Assembly: GCA_029310945.1 (NCBI GenBank)
Contig: JARJFC010000002.1
Span: 146,712 to 210,711 of the forward strand
Reading direction: 5' to 3'
Source: Leptospira sp. 96542
GTDB lineage: Bacteria; Spirochaetota; Leptospiria; Leptospirales; Leptospiraceae
Length of the DNA: 64,000 nucleotides
The translations under genes were made by a program, and so were the position numbers. Position 1 is the stretch's first letter. Every line of letters starts with the position of its first letter. Of the stretch, positions 17,694 to 25,614 are shown piece after piece. The notes beneath the pieces were generated by a model. It did no database searches. It saw nothing but the letters and a program-made list of their open reading frames with translations, and was not told where the DNA came from.

Positions 17694-18017
17694 TCATTCA
17701 CCTGTAACGATCGTACAATAAGATTGGACAAACATGCCTAAAAAACCAAAGGTTGAATGGTCGATCGTTGCCACTTTAGTAATTTCATTTTTTTGAGCAA
17801 TACTACCAGCTCCCGCATCTCCAAAACTAATGAGATACAAGATCGTAAATTGGCAACCTTTGCCTTCTTTTACTGGCTTAACATTGTTTTCTGGGTTAAA
17901 AGTACCTGGAAATTGGTTATTTGTAATGAAACCGCCTTGTACGGGGCCAACAGCACAATTTTGGAAAGAAACAGACAACAAAACGAGAAAGCAGAATATT
18001 ATAACATTTTTAATCAT
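17694..18017 (-). CDS. TRL-like lipoprotein, second copy
   Basis: A 107-residue lipoprotein (lipobox SFQNC, Cys21). The mature part shows the TRL pattern: GKGCQFTILYLISFGDAGAGSIAQKNEITKVATIDH, then FGFLGMFVQSYCTIVTGE. The two inner Cys align with those of the other two copies. Its start overlaps the stop of the first copy by a single base (18017), so the three are translated as one unit. No function is known. Confidence 0.8.
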   Translation of the reverse strand: MIKNVIIFCFLVLLSVSFQNCAVGPVQGGFITNNQFPGTFNPENNVKPVKEGKGCQFTILYLISFGDAGAGSIAQKNEITKVATIDHSTFGFLGMFVQSYCTIVTGE

Positions 18018-18406
18018 TAGTTAGAACCTTTTACAATCGTACAAAAACGGTGATAGACATAACCCGCAAAAATTCCCATTTGTTCGTATTCGACATAGGC
18101 AATTTTTTGGATCTCCCCCCGTTGTTTGGCGGTTTCGATTCTGGAATTACCTGTAGCAACAAGATACATATATGAATGCGAACATGCGCGACCTTCTAAT
18201 TTTGGTTCTGCGTTGAGGCCAAAAGAGCCAGGGGTGATACTTTTGTGATAAAAAAAGCCACCTTTGAGCACTGGAACCTGTGTTGCGTATTCGATCGTCG
18301 GATTTGTGTTAGACAACGGTGAAAGTTCAGTGATACGATTATAACCAGTACAGTTTATAATGAACAACTGAAACGAAATAATTAAAATTCCAATTCTAAG
18401 ATACAA
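18017..18406 (-). CDS. TRL-like lipoprotein, first copy
   Basis: First gene of the four-gene operon. The lipobox is FIINC (Cys19), followed by an N-terminal extension not seen in the other two copies. The TRL core follows: GRACSHSYMYLVATGNSRIETAKQRGEIQKIAYVEY and YVYHRFCTIVKGSN. The start is a TTG at 18406. The run GGGGGAT a few bases upstream is a strong ribosome site, and the only nearby ATG leads to a quick stop. Operators may lie at 18436-18456. Confidence 0.76.
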   Translation of the reverse strand: MYLRIGILIISFQLFIINCTGYNRITELSPLSNTNPTIEYATQVPVLKGGFFYHKSITPGSFGLNAEPKLEGRACSHSYMYLVATGNSRIETAKQRGEIQKIAYVEYEQMGIFAGYVYHRFCTIVKGSN

Positions 18407-18641
18407 ATTGATCCCCCATTTGTTTTTAAAAGAGAATCGTTACGATCAGTTAACTGTCAACACATTTAGTATAATGGGTGTCATCCGAAAAAAACGCACA
18501 GAGTTTCGTTTTTATGTTAAACCAACACCAATTGCAAATAATTTGGAAAATATTGCTACAATTGGTAGTTTTTTACAAAAAAACTTTTTGTAATGGATTG
18601 CTTTCCAAAACCCCGTAGCCTAATCTCGGTTTAAAGAGCCT
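18407..18641. other. Divergent intergenic region, no gene supported
   Basis: A 235-base gap between the TRL operon and the hybrid kinase. It holds the double palindrome and a TATAAT box at 18470-18475 on the plus strand with no convincing -35. A 61-codon frame at 18408-18593 was judged spurious. Confidence 0.5.
18436..18456. promoter_or_regulatory. Two adjacent palindromes upstream of the TRL operon
   Basis: ATCGTTACGAT (18436-18446) is a perfect 5+1+5 palindrome and CAGTTAACTG (18447-18456) a perfect 10-bp palindrome, abutting each other. A minus-strand TTGACA (18455-18460) overlaps them, so a protein bound here would sit between -35 and -10 of the TRL operon. No good -10 is seen for that strand (best GATTCT). 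Confidence 0.42.
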
Positions 18642-20459
18642 ATGATTACCTCGGAAATCATACAAAGTTCAGCCAATTTGCTACTCGTTGAGGATGAAGC
18701 AATACTTGCAGTCTCTCAGACTCAGTTTTTAGAGAGTTATGGGTATTCTGTATCCCACGTAGCCAATGCTGACGATGCATTGTATTATGTATCATCACAT
18801 TCAAATATCGATTTGGTGTTAATGGACATCCAGATTTCGGGCGGAATGGATGGGATCAGTTTGGCGGAAAAGATTTTGTCAATCCGAGAGCTTCCCATTA
18901 TTTTCGTTAGTTCCTATTCCGAAAATGAGCTCCTGCAACGCATTGGCAACATCAAACATTATGGTTTTGTCCCCAAACTCAGTAATCCACAAATTTTGGA
19001 ATGTGTCATTAAATCTGCCTTAAAGTTGTTTGAGGCTCGCAAAGAATTGGCTCTACGTGAAAACGAGTTGCGAACCACCTTTGATTCCATTGGGGATGCC
19101 ATTATTGTCACAGACGCAGAAGGGATCATCACCGAGGTGAATTTGGTGGCGGCCGATATGGTTGGTTACTCCAAAGCAGAAATGCTGACAAAATCGATGG
19201 AATCGGTTGTTTTTCTCATTCATTCCCATACTCGGGGTAGGTTTGAACATAATTTTCCACCTGATTTAGAAGAGAAAAAAAACAAAAACATCCGCAGTGA
19301 AAATCTAATCGTGGTTTCGAGGAATGGAAAAGAAACTCCTGTATCGCAGACCGTCTCACCTTTGTTTGATGAAAATAAAAAATTCAAAGGTATGGTTTTC
19401 GTATTTCGCGAATCAGATGTTTCTGAAAAACCAATCTCCCCCACAAGGCACGAAAGCATTTATGCAAAGGTTTTCCAACTCAGTCCCATCGCCATGGCTC
19501 TCACTCGGGTAAAAGATGGCACATACTTCGATATAAACCCAGCCATGGAAGAAATGTTTGGTCTTGTTAAAACTGAAGTCATTGGGCAACCATCAAATAA
19601 GTTTAACAAATGGAATGTGGATGGTGAAAACGAACGTATTCAAAAACTATTTAGAGAAAAAGGCAAAATCATTGGTGAAAAAATGCAAATTCGCAATGGG
19701 GACGGCGAAATTTCAGATTTATTATTATTTGCCCAAGGGTTTGAAATTTCTGGCGAACACTATGTACTAGGAATGAATTTAGATATTTCCAAGTCGTTAC
19801 AAATTGAGAAACGACTGGCAAAATCGTTAGAAGAAAAAGAAATTTTATTAAAAGAACTACAACACCGTGTTAAAAATAGTTTGGCCATCGTGTCTGGGCT
19901 ACTTAGCATGGAAGCGTTCAAAGTGGAAGACCCGAAAGCCAAACAGTCTTTTTTAAATGCACAATCACGTATTACTTCCATGTCGAAGGTTTATGAAAGT
20001 TTATACCAATCCCAAGATTTAGAATCTGTAAACCTAAAGGTTTATATTGAGGACTTAGTACATAGTTTACATGACATATTTGTGCTCAACCCAACTAAGA
20101 TTCGTTTTGTGATGAAACTAGCAGATATCCACCTAGATCTAAAACGCGCTCTTCCTTTGGGTTTGGTTTTGAACGAACTTCTCACCAATGCCTTGAAGTA
20201 TGCATACCCGGGGGATTCTGGCGGGGAAGTTCGGATCCACCTCACCGAACACCAGAACAATGTGAACCTAACAGTCTCCGATGATGGTTGTGGTTTGCCA
20301 GAAGAAGTGAATATCAACAAAGGAAACCATTTTGGTTATGAACTCATCCGAAGTTTAACAAGCCAAATCAAAGGGATATTTTCCTCAGTTTCCAAGGCGG
20401 GTGAGGGTCTCACTGTCATCATCGCCTTTCCCCTCCAACAGCTAAATCCTAAACTTTGA
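18642..20459 (+). CDS. Hybrid receiver-PAS-PAS-HisKA_2 histidine kinase
   Basis: A cytoplasmic signalling protein. The N-terminal receiver (residues 13-125) has acidic residues E17/D18 and the phospho-acceptor Asp62 (LVLMDIQISGG). Two PAS domains follow (~140-250 and ~270-390), then a HisKA_2 dimerisation domain with phospho-acceptor His408 (LQHRVKNSLAIVSGL) and a HATPase (NELLTNALKYAYPG, VSDDGCGLPEE). The receiver-first order suggests the kinase is itself controlled by phosphotransfer. No membrane segment and no separate output gene next to it, so the partner is probably elsewhere. Its 3' end overlaps the TetR gene by 11 bases. Confidence 0.9.
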   Translation: MITSEIIQSSANLLLVEDEAILAVSQTQFLESYGYSVSHVANADDALYYVSSHSNIDLVLMDIQISGGMDGISLAEKILSIRELPIIFVSSYSENELLQRIGNIKHYGFVPKLSNPQILECVIKSALKLFEARKELALRENELRTTFDSIGDAIIVTDAEGIITEVNLVAADMVGYSKAEMLTKSMESVVFLIHSHTRGRFEHNFPPDLEEKKNKNIRSENLIVVSRNGKETPVSQTVSPLFDENKKFKGMVFVFRESDVSEKPISPTRHESIYAKVFQLSPIAMALTRVKDGTYFDINPAMEEMFGLVKTEVIGQPSNKFNKWNVDGENERIQKLFREKGKIIGEKMQIRNGDGEISDLLLFAQGFEISGEHYVLGMNLDISKSLQIEKRLAKSLEEKEILLKELQHRVKNSLAIVSGLLSMEAFKVEDPKAKQSFLNAQSRITSMSKVYESLYQSQDLESVNLKVYIEDLVHSLHDIFVLNPTKIRFVMKLADIHLDLKRALPLGLVLNELLTNALKYAYPGDSGGEVRIHLTEHQNNVNLTVSDDGCGLPEEVNINKGNHFGYELIRSLTSQIKGIFSSVSKAGEGLTVIIAFPLQQLNPKL

Positions 20460-21084
20460 TCTTGGTGCGGATGCGTTTTCTCCCTCGGATGGTTCCAACA
20501 AATACCAAACGCAATTGTTTCACCGTTAAAAATTTTAATTTCCGTATGTCTTGGTGGTCTTTCCCATCCAAATCCAAAAATTCCGACGCCCGTTGGAAGG
20601 CAACACCCACGATCATCTGTGAAGCAAAGAGGGTGTCTGCAAAGGAAATGGATTTCGGCATCCGCATATCCAAAGCCAATTCGGAAGCGATGGTTTCCAT
20701 GGCTGTTCGGATTTTTTCTCGGATTTTTTTATAACCGCCATTGCGCTCTCTCGAAATGAACCGAAATAGGGAGCGGTTTTTGGACACATAATCAAAAAAA
20801 TAACCAATTGAGGAGTGGAGGGCGGATCGGTAGGCGCCTTTTTTACGAGCATCCTTCAAAATACTTGCGATTTTTTCGGCCGAGTCATCCACAAGCGCCA
20901 GGCCAAGTTCTTCCATCGATTTAAAATGGCGGTAAAAGGCAGCTGGAACGATCCCAGCTTCCCCAGCCACTTCTCTGAGGCTAAGTTCCCCCAAACCCTT
21001 TTCTTCACTCATGAGAGAAAGGGCGGCGAACATGAGATTTTGGTGGGTTTTGAGCTTTTGCTGGTATCGTTTGTTGATTTTCAT
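20449..21084 (-). CDS. TetR-family repressor of the desaturase operon (DesT/FabR-like)
   Basis: A 211-residue TetR-type regulator: N-terminal HTH (SLREVAGEAGIVPAAFYRHFKSMEELG) and an all-helical ligand domain. The sequence and the divergent position opposite a reductase-desaturase pair are those of DesT/FabR regulators, which sense the ratio of unsaturated to saturated acyl-CoA. An operator-like site lies 18 bases before its own start, and a related one before the target operon, so autoregulation and control of the desaturase are expected. Effector and regulon are inferred. Confidence 0.85.
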   Translation of the reverse strand: MKINKRYQQKLKTHQNLMFAALSLMSEEKGLGELSLREVAGEAGIVPAAFYRHFKSMEELGLALVDDSAEKIASILKDARKKGAYRSALHSSIGYFFDYVSKNRSLFRFISRERNGGYKKIREKIRTAMETIASELALDMRMPKSISFADTLFASQMIVGVAFQRASEFLDLDGKDHQDIRKLKFLTVKQLRLVFVGTIRGRKRIRTKIKV

Positions 21085-21101
21085 TGGGATTTTGCGAATT
21101 G

Positions 21102-21119
21102 AGTAAACGATTGTTCATT
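21102..21119. promoter_or_regulatory. DesT-like operator near the TetR gene
   Basis: AGTAAACGATTGTTCATT matches in 14 of 17 positions the reverse complement of the site at 21201-21217. It is close to the DesT site AGTGAACGCTTGTTGACT of Pseudomonas as I recall it. It lies 18 bases upstream of the repressor start. Confidence 0.6.
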
Positions 21120-21157
21120 TTTTTTCTAAGGCAAGGACAAAAATAGGGAATTTAGGT

Positions 21158-21188
21158 TTGACATAGTTAACACTGTAAATTAACAGTG
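21158..21188 (+). promoter_or_regulatory. Promoter region with inverted repeat for the desaturase operon
   Basis: A perfect -35 box TTGACA (21158-21163) precedes a perfect inverted repeat CACTGT-N6-ACAGTG (21171-21188). At 17-base spacing the -10 would be TAACAG (21181), a poor match that lies inside the repeat. The repeat could bind a second regulator. Confidence 0.42.
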
Positions 21189-21200
21189 ATAGATAACTAC

Positions 21201-21216
21201 GTGAACAGTCGTTCAC
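21201..21216. promoter_or_regulatory. DesT-like operator at the desaturase operon
   Basis: GTGAACAGTCGTTCAC is a perfect palindrome (6 bp arms, AGTC centre) between the presumed promoter and the ribosome site (AGAGG at 21221). A repressor here would block transcription of the reductase-desaturase pair. It closely resembles the DesT consensus. Confidence 0.65.
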
Positions 21217-21231
21217 TGAAAGAGGCGAAAA

Positions 21232-22317
21232 ATGAAAACCTTTCCATTTATCTTCAACAAACCCCTGGATGTTTGGCAGTCCCTCCAGCCAAAAGAATGG
21301 GCCGATTTTATCCTTGGTGAACTGAACCCTCGTTTTTCCTTCACCGCCACCAAAGCAAAAGTTGTGGGGGTCGTAAGCGAAACCGCCGATGCCAAAACCT
21401 TTGTGCTCAAACCAAATTGGTTGTGGAAGGGTTTTAAAGCAGGTCAACATACGCCCGTTACTGTTGAGATTGGTGGTCGCAGGGTAACGCGTTTTTATAG
21501 CCTTTCTTCGGCACCAAATGAGAAATATATTTCTGTTACCATCAAACGACAACAAGGTGGTCTAGTTTCAAATTTTTTAAATGAAAAAACGAAACTGGGA
21601 GATGTATGGGAGCTTGGAAACCCTACTGGAGATTTTAGCTTAGATTCAAATACCAAAGAGAATATTCTGTGTTTGGCTGGTGGAAGTGGAATTACTCCCA
21701 TCCATTCGATCATAAGAGACTTGGGCACTAAAAACTTTGATGGAAAACTAACTCTCCTTTATTTTGCAAAATCGTTTGAAGATCTCATTTTGTATTCTTC
21801 CATTGAAAGATTAAAATCACAACATTCGTGGCTTACCGTTCACTATATTTTTTCTGATGTTCCCAAAGAAGGTTATGTTTTTGGATTTTTATCTGAAGAG
21901 ATCGTAAATCAATTTTTGCCCAATTACAAAGAACATTCCATTATGGTTTGTGGTCCAGGGCCAATGCAGACCAAAGCAATTTCTATGTTCGAAGGATGTG
22001 ATTTAAAATCGGAACTTTTTTTATTACCAACACAAATCAAAACCAAAATGAAAAAAGATAGTGTTGTGGAAGTGACTCTCACAAAAAGTTTCAAAACAAT
22101 CGAACTCAAAGGTGAAAGATCTATTTTAGAAGAATTGGAAGAACAGGGTATCTTTCCACCAAGCGGTTGTCGTATGGGAATTTGCCATACTTGCGTTTGT
22201 AAAAAAAATACTGGTTCAGTTACGGATTTGGCAACGGGTGAAGTGTCTGAATTGGGCGAAGAGAATATCCAACTTTGTGTATCTCGGGCAGAAAATAATT
22301 TAGAATTAGAGTTATAG
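21232..22317 (+). CDS. Ferredoxin-type NAD(P)H reductase partner of the desaturase (DesC-like)
   Basis: An electron-transfer flavoprotein for the desaturase encoded next. Domain order: a short N-terminal helix region, FAD-binding barrel (RVTRFYSLSSAP, the RxYS flavin motif), NAD(P)-binding domain (CLAGGSGITPIHSIIRDL) and a C-terminal plant-type [2Fe-2S] ferredoxin domain. Cluster ligands are Cys313, Cys318, Cys321 and Cys349 (CRMGICHTC...C). It would pass electrons from NAD(P)H through FAD and the cluster to the di-iron desaturase. Ribosome site AGAGG. The desaturase starts 44 bases later. Confidence 0.88.
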   Translation: MKTFPFIFNKPLDVWQSLQPKEWADFILGELNPRFSFTATKAKVVGVVSETADAKTFVLKPNWLWKGFKAGQHTPVTVEIGGRRVTRFYSLSSAPNEKYISVTIKRQQGGLVSNFLNEKTKLGDVWELGNPTGDFSLDSNTKENILCLAGGSGITPIHSIIRDLGTKNFDGKLTLLYFAKSFEDLILYSSIERLKSQHSWLTVHYIFSDVPKEGYVFGFLSEEIVNQFLPNYKEHSIMVCGPGPMQTKAISMFEGCDLKSELFLLPTQIKTKMKKDSVVEVTLTKSFKTIELKGERSILEELEEQGIFPPSGCRMGICHTCVCKKNTGSVTDLATGEVSELGEENIQLCVSRAENNLELEL

Positions 22318-22361
22318 GTTTAGAAAAATAATTAAGGATTCAATTGATTTAGGATTTATAT

Positions 22362-23540
22362 ATGAAAACAATTAGCAAAAAATTAACCAAAGAAGAAATC
22401 CAATTGTTTGGGGCGGAAGTGGATGCCCTTCGCAGTGAAATTATGGCAAAAGTTGGAAAAGAAGACGCTGACCATATCAAAAAAGTGTACAAAACGTACA
22501 GATATACAGAAGTGATCGGTCGTGGACTCATTCATTTTAGTTTTGAACCAATTAGTTTTACCGTTGGTACTTTGTTACTATCGGTGTCTAAAATACTAAA
22601 TAATATGGAAATTGGCCATAATGTGATGCACGGTCAATATGATTGGATGAATGATCCAAGGTTCAATTCAAGGACATTCGAATGGGACATTGTGAGCGAT
22701 TCACACCAATGGAAGTTCTACCATAATTATATGCACCATACCTTTACCAATGTGCTTGGAAAAGATCATGATTATGGTTATAATTTCACTCGCCTAACGG
22801 AAGATCAAAAATGGAAACCAGTGCATTTGACACAGCCATTTACAAATATGCTTTTAGCGGCCAATTTTCAATGGGGAGTGGGTGCACATGGATACCGGGT
22901 TGAGTATTTAGAAATACCTAAAAAACAAAGAAAGATGAAATCTTTAAAAGAATATAAAAAAGTTTTCTTCAAAAAGATCGAATTGCAATTGTTAAAAGAC
23001 TATTTGTTCTTTCCTCTTCTTGCGGGTTTGAATTTTCCAAAGGTGATTCTTGGAAATTTGATTGCTAATTTGATTCGGAATCTTTGGACTTATGCCGTTA
23101 TCTTTTGTGGACATTTTACCGAAAATGCAGAATCGTTTTCTGTGGAAGACATCAAAGATGAAACGAAAGCAGAGTGGTATTTACGCCAACTCAAAGGCTC
23201 TTCTAATTTGGATGGTTCCAATTTGTTTTACACGATGACTGGACATTTGAGCCATCAAATTGAACACCATATGTTCCCTGATATGCCAGCGAAACGTTAC
23301 CGTGAAGTGGCTCCTCGGCTAAAAGAAATCTGCCAAAAGTACGGGCAACATTATAATACGGGAAGTTTTGTTTCTCAATTTGCATCGGTTTGGAAGAGAA
23401 TCATTGCATATGCCTTTCCAGATAAAATTGCGGGAAAACTAATGGGTTCCAAAAAGAAATATTTAGAACCAACTGGAATTCCCAATTTGGTAACGAACAT
23501 AGCAACTGTTGATTTAAGCCAAACTGCAAAACTCACTTAA
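22362..23540 (+). CDS. Membrane fatty-acid (acyl-CoA) desaturase, DesB-like
   Basis: A di-iron integral membrane desaturase. The three histidine boxes are HNVMH (86-90), HNYMHH (121-126) and HQIEHH (298-303), with His251 (CGHFTE) a likely extra ligand. Hydrophobic segments lie around 60-85 and 215-250. It probably introduces a double bond into acyl chains of membrane lipids, adjusting fluidity under control of the TetR repressor. The HQIEHH form resembles front-end and linoleoyl-CoA-type desaturases too, so the position of the double bond is not settled. Ribosome site AGGAT. A strong terminator follows. Confidence 0.88.
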   Translation: MKTISKKLTKEEIQLFGAEVDALRSEIMAKVGKEDADHIKKVYKTYRYTEVIGRGLIHFSFEPISFTVGTLLLSVSKILNNMEIGHNVMHGQYDWMNDPRFNSRTFEWDIVSDSHQWKFYHNYMHHTFTNVLGKDHDYGYNFTRLTEDQKWKPVHLTQPFTNMLLAANFQWGVGAHGYRVEYLEIPKKQRKMKSLKEYKKVFFKKIELQLLKDYLFFPLLAGLNFPKVILGNLIANLIRNLWTYAVIFCGHFTENAESFSVEDIKDETKAEWYLRQLKGSSNLDGSNLFYTMTGHLSHQIEHHMFPDMPAKRYREVAPRLKEICQKYGQHYNTGSFVSQFASVWKRIIAYAFPDKIAGKLMGSKKKYLEPTGIPNLVTNIATVDLSQTAKLT

Positions 23541-23590
23541 AGCCGCCATATAAGTAAGTTTTGCAAATTACAAAGTCGATTTTTATTTCT

Positions 23591-23621
23591 ACCCAAACCA
23601 ATTCTGGTTTGGGTTTTTTTA
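23591..23621 (+). terminator. Strong Rho-independent terminator after the desaturase operon
   Basis: A perfect 10-bp stem ACCCAAACCA / TGGTTTGGGT with loop ATTC (23591-23614), followed by seven T. It ends at the stop of the convergent acyl-CoA dehydrogenase gene. Confidence 0.88.
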
Positions 23622-25334
23622 TACCAAAGACTTGAGTTTGATATGATTTGCTGAGAGGATGGCAAGTGAATCCGAATGGAAACCTTTGCAGAGTTTGGTT
23701 CTATGTTCCTTTTTAGATTTTGAACGATTTTTAGCCCTTTCCATTAAATAACTAACCACCAAACGAGCAGCAGACTCAACTACTTCAAAAGAATAGGCTT
23801 CTTTTGATTCCTGGTTTTGTATGGATTTGTATGTTTCTACAATGGATTCAAATTCAGTCCTAATTTGGTTTAGAACGGTGTGGTTTTCACTTCCTTTGGC
23901 CAAGTGATCCAAATAAGATCGGAAAACACCTGTTTGACTCATGCCCGAACTCACACCACCAATGGCAGCGTTCACTTGGATTTGAGTTGTCCCATCATAA
24001 ATATTTGTGATCCTTGCGTCTCGGTATAACCTAGATAAATCGTAATCTTCTGTATAACCAGCTCCACCCAAAACCTGTAAACCATCGTAAACAAGATCGT
24101 TACACATTTCCGAATTATAATACTTTGAAATTGGAGTGAGGGTGTTTGCCACTTTCTCCCAAAATTTTGCTGTTTTGGTCTCTTCGGGAGATAAGACCCT
24201 ACCATCCTCATACCAACTGTATTTGTCCACTGAATATGCAGCTTCTACCATGAGGCAACGCATACCAGAAAGTTCCCTTTCCATACGATCTAACATTCGT
24301 TTAACGGCAGGAATTTCGTAAATGGGTTTGCCAAATTGGATTCGTTCTTTGGCATATTTGAGTGCCTCTTCGAAAGCGGCCGTCACAATGCCTGTACCTT
24401 GGGATGAAACGCTGAGCCTTGCTCCATTGAGCATACCCATTACATACTTCACAAGGCCAAAACCTTCTTTGCCGACCAAATAACCTTTGCTATTTTCAAA
24501 AACTGTTTCACAGGTTGCAGAGGCTTTGATGCCTAATTTTTTTTCGATCCCTTGAACAGCATATTCATTATTTTCTACGATAAAAAAGGACAAACCTCTA
24601 GCGCCACTTTCTTGTGTGCCTGTTCTTGCTAATGTTAATGTGAGGCCAGGACTTCCATTGATTCCGCAAGCCATGGTTTGAAAACGTTTCGTGCCAGTTA
24701 ACAACCATTCGTCGTCTTTTTTTTCTGCTTTGGTTGTGATGTTTGGTAAATCAGAGCCAAAATCTGGTTCCGATAACCCCATCGTGACTGTATAATGATT
24801 GTCTATGATTTTCGGGATCCATTCTTCTTTCATTTCTTCGGAAGCACAAACTTCCAAAATGGCAGCAAGACCCATACTGCCCACAGCGATTGTGATCGAA
24901 CTATCCGAACGATACATGAGTTCAGCGATCATTGCTTTGATGATATTGGGAACTCCAAGCCCACCATATTTACGTTTGAATGCAGCGGGGCCGAGTCCAG
25001 CTGCATGGTATTTTTGTATGACGTCTACCATTTCTTCTGAATGAATTACGTTTCCATTTTCAAATTTTAAACCCTTGTGGTCCACGATGCCAGCAACTTG
25101 CGAAACATAAACTCCGGAAATTTCACCACAGGAATTTAAGATTTCTTCATAATAAGCAAGGGCTTCTTGCAAATTTGAGGGAGCCATTTCCAAACGTGGG
25201 TTTTTGGTTTCGAGATAGGTTTTTGCATCGGCAAAATTGTTTTCGTAAATGGGGACGATTTCATTCCAATCAATCAGTTCAAAAAAATGTTCTTTAAGGT
25301 CTTCGTTGGTTTGGAAATAGTTGCTTTGGATCAT
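23619..25334 (-). CDS. Acyl-CoA dehydrogenase family protein
   Basis: A 571-residue flavoenzyme of the acyl-CoA dehydrogenase superfamily, in the long form with an N-terminal extra helical region and a C-terminal extension. It shows the FAD-binding block VTMGLSEPDFGSD, the middle beta domain (LTGTKRFQTMACGI) and the C-terminal RDARITNIYDGTTQIQ. At the position where medium- and short-chain enzymes have catalytic Glu (YEGT), this protein has Asp447. The chemistry may be altered, or the base may lie elsewhere. It is likely to act on fatty acyl-CoA in beta-oxidation. ATG with AGGTG upstream. Palindromes at 25370-25391 lie in its promoter region. Confidence 0.86.
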   Translation of the reverse strand: MIQSNYFQTNEDLKEHFFELIDWNEIVPIYENNFADAKTYLETKNPRLEMAPSNLQEALAYYEEILNSCGEISGVYVSQVAGIVDHKGLKFENGNVIHSEEMVDVIQKYHAAGLGPAAFKRKYGGLGVPNIIKAMIAELMYRSDSSITIAVGSMGLAAILEVCASEEMKEEWIPKIIDNHYTVTMGLSEPDFGSDLPNITTKAEKKDDEWLLTGTKRFQTMACGINGSPGLTLTLARTGTQESGARGLSFFIVENNEYAVQGIEKKLGIKASATCETVFENSKGYLVGKEGFGLVKYVMGMLNGARLSVSSQGTGIVTAAFEEALKYAKERIQFGKPIYEIPAVKRMLDRMERELSGMRCLMVEAAYSVDKYSWYEDGRVLSPEETKTAKFWEKVANTLTPISKYYNSEMCNDLVYDGLQVLGGAGYTEDYDLSRLYRDARITNIYDGTTQIQVNAAIGGVSSGMSQTGVFRSYLDHLAKGSENHTVLNQIRTEFESIVETYKSIQNQESKEAYSFEVVESAARLVVSYLMERAKNRSKSKKEHRTKLCKGFHSDSLAILSANHIKLKSLV

Positions 25335-25369
25335 GATGATTACACCTACTAGGACTAAATTCTAAATCA

Positions 25370-25391
25370 TTGATCAATTTGATCGATCAAA
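25370..25391. promoter_or_regulatory. Overlapping GATC palindromes upstream of the acyl-CoA dehydrogenase
   Basis: TTGATCAA (25370-25377) and the perfect 14-bp palindrome TTTGATCGATCAAA (25378-25391) are adjacent, 36 bases upstream of the dehydrogenase start. They look like an operator for a dimeric regulator of fatty-acid use. No regulator gene is next to them. Confidence 0.48.
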
Positions 25392-25614
25392 AAAAACTAA
25401 ATATGTGAAATTATCTTTTAAAGAGTGTAAAAAGTGAACCAATTGGTATATTGGTGTGGTTTCTTGCAAATACTGTTTAATTGGTGTTTGGTTGTTGAAC
25501 TTCATGAGAAACTAGTTTTGCCCTCCAAATTTTGATTTTGGAATTGCAAATTTCAAAAAATTCAGTATGATTATCTATGAACCCGAAGGAATTTTTTCAG
25601 GTTTTAGGAGTTGT

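Noticed and set aside
18408..18593. 61-codon open frame on the plus strand in the gap before the hybrid kinase
   Set aside because: It overlaps operator and promoter-like sequences, has no ribosome site and no family-like pattern.
21115..21555. 146-codon minus-strand frame across the desaturase promoter
   Set aside because: It overlaps two operator sites and the reductase gene and has no recognisable feature.
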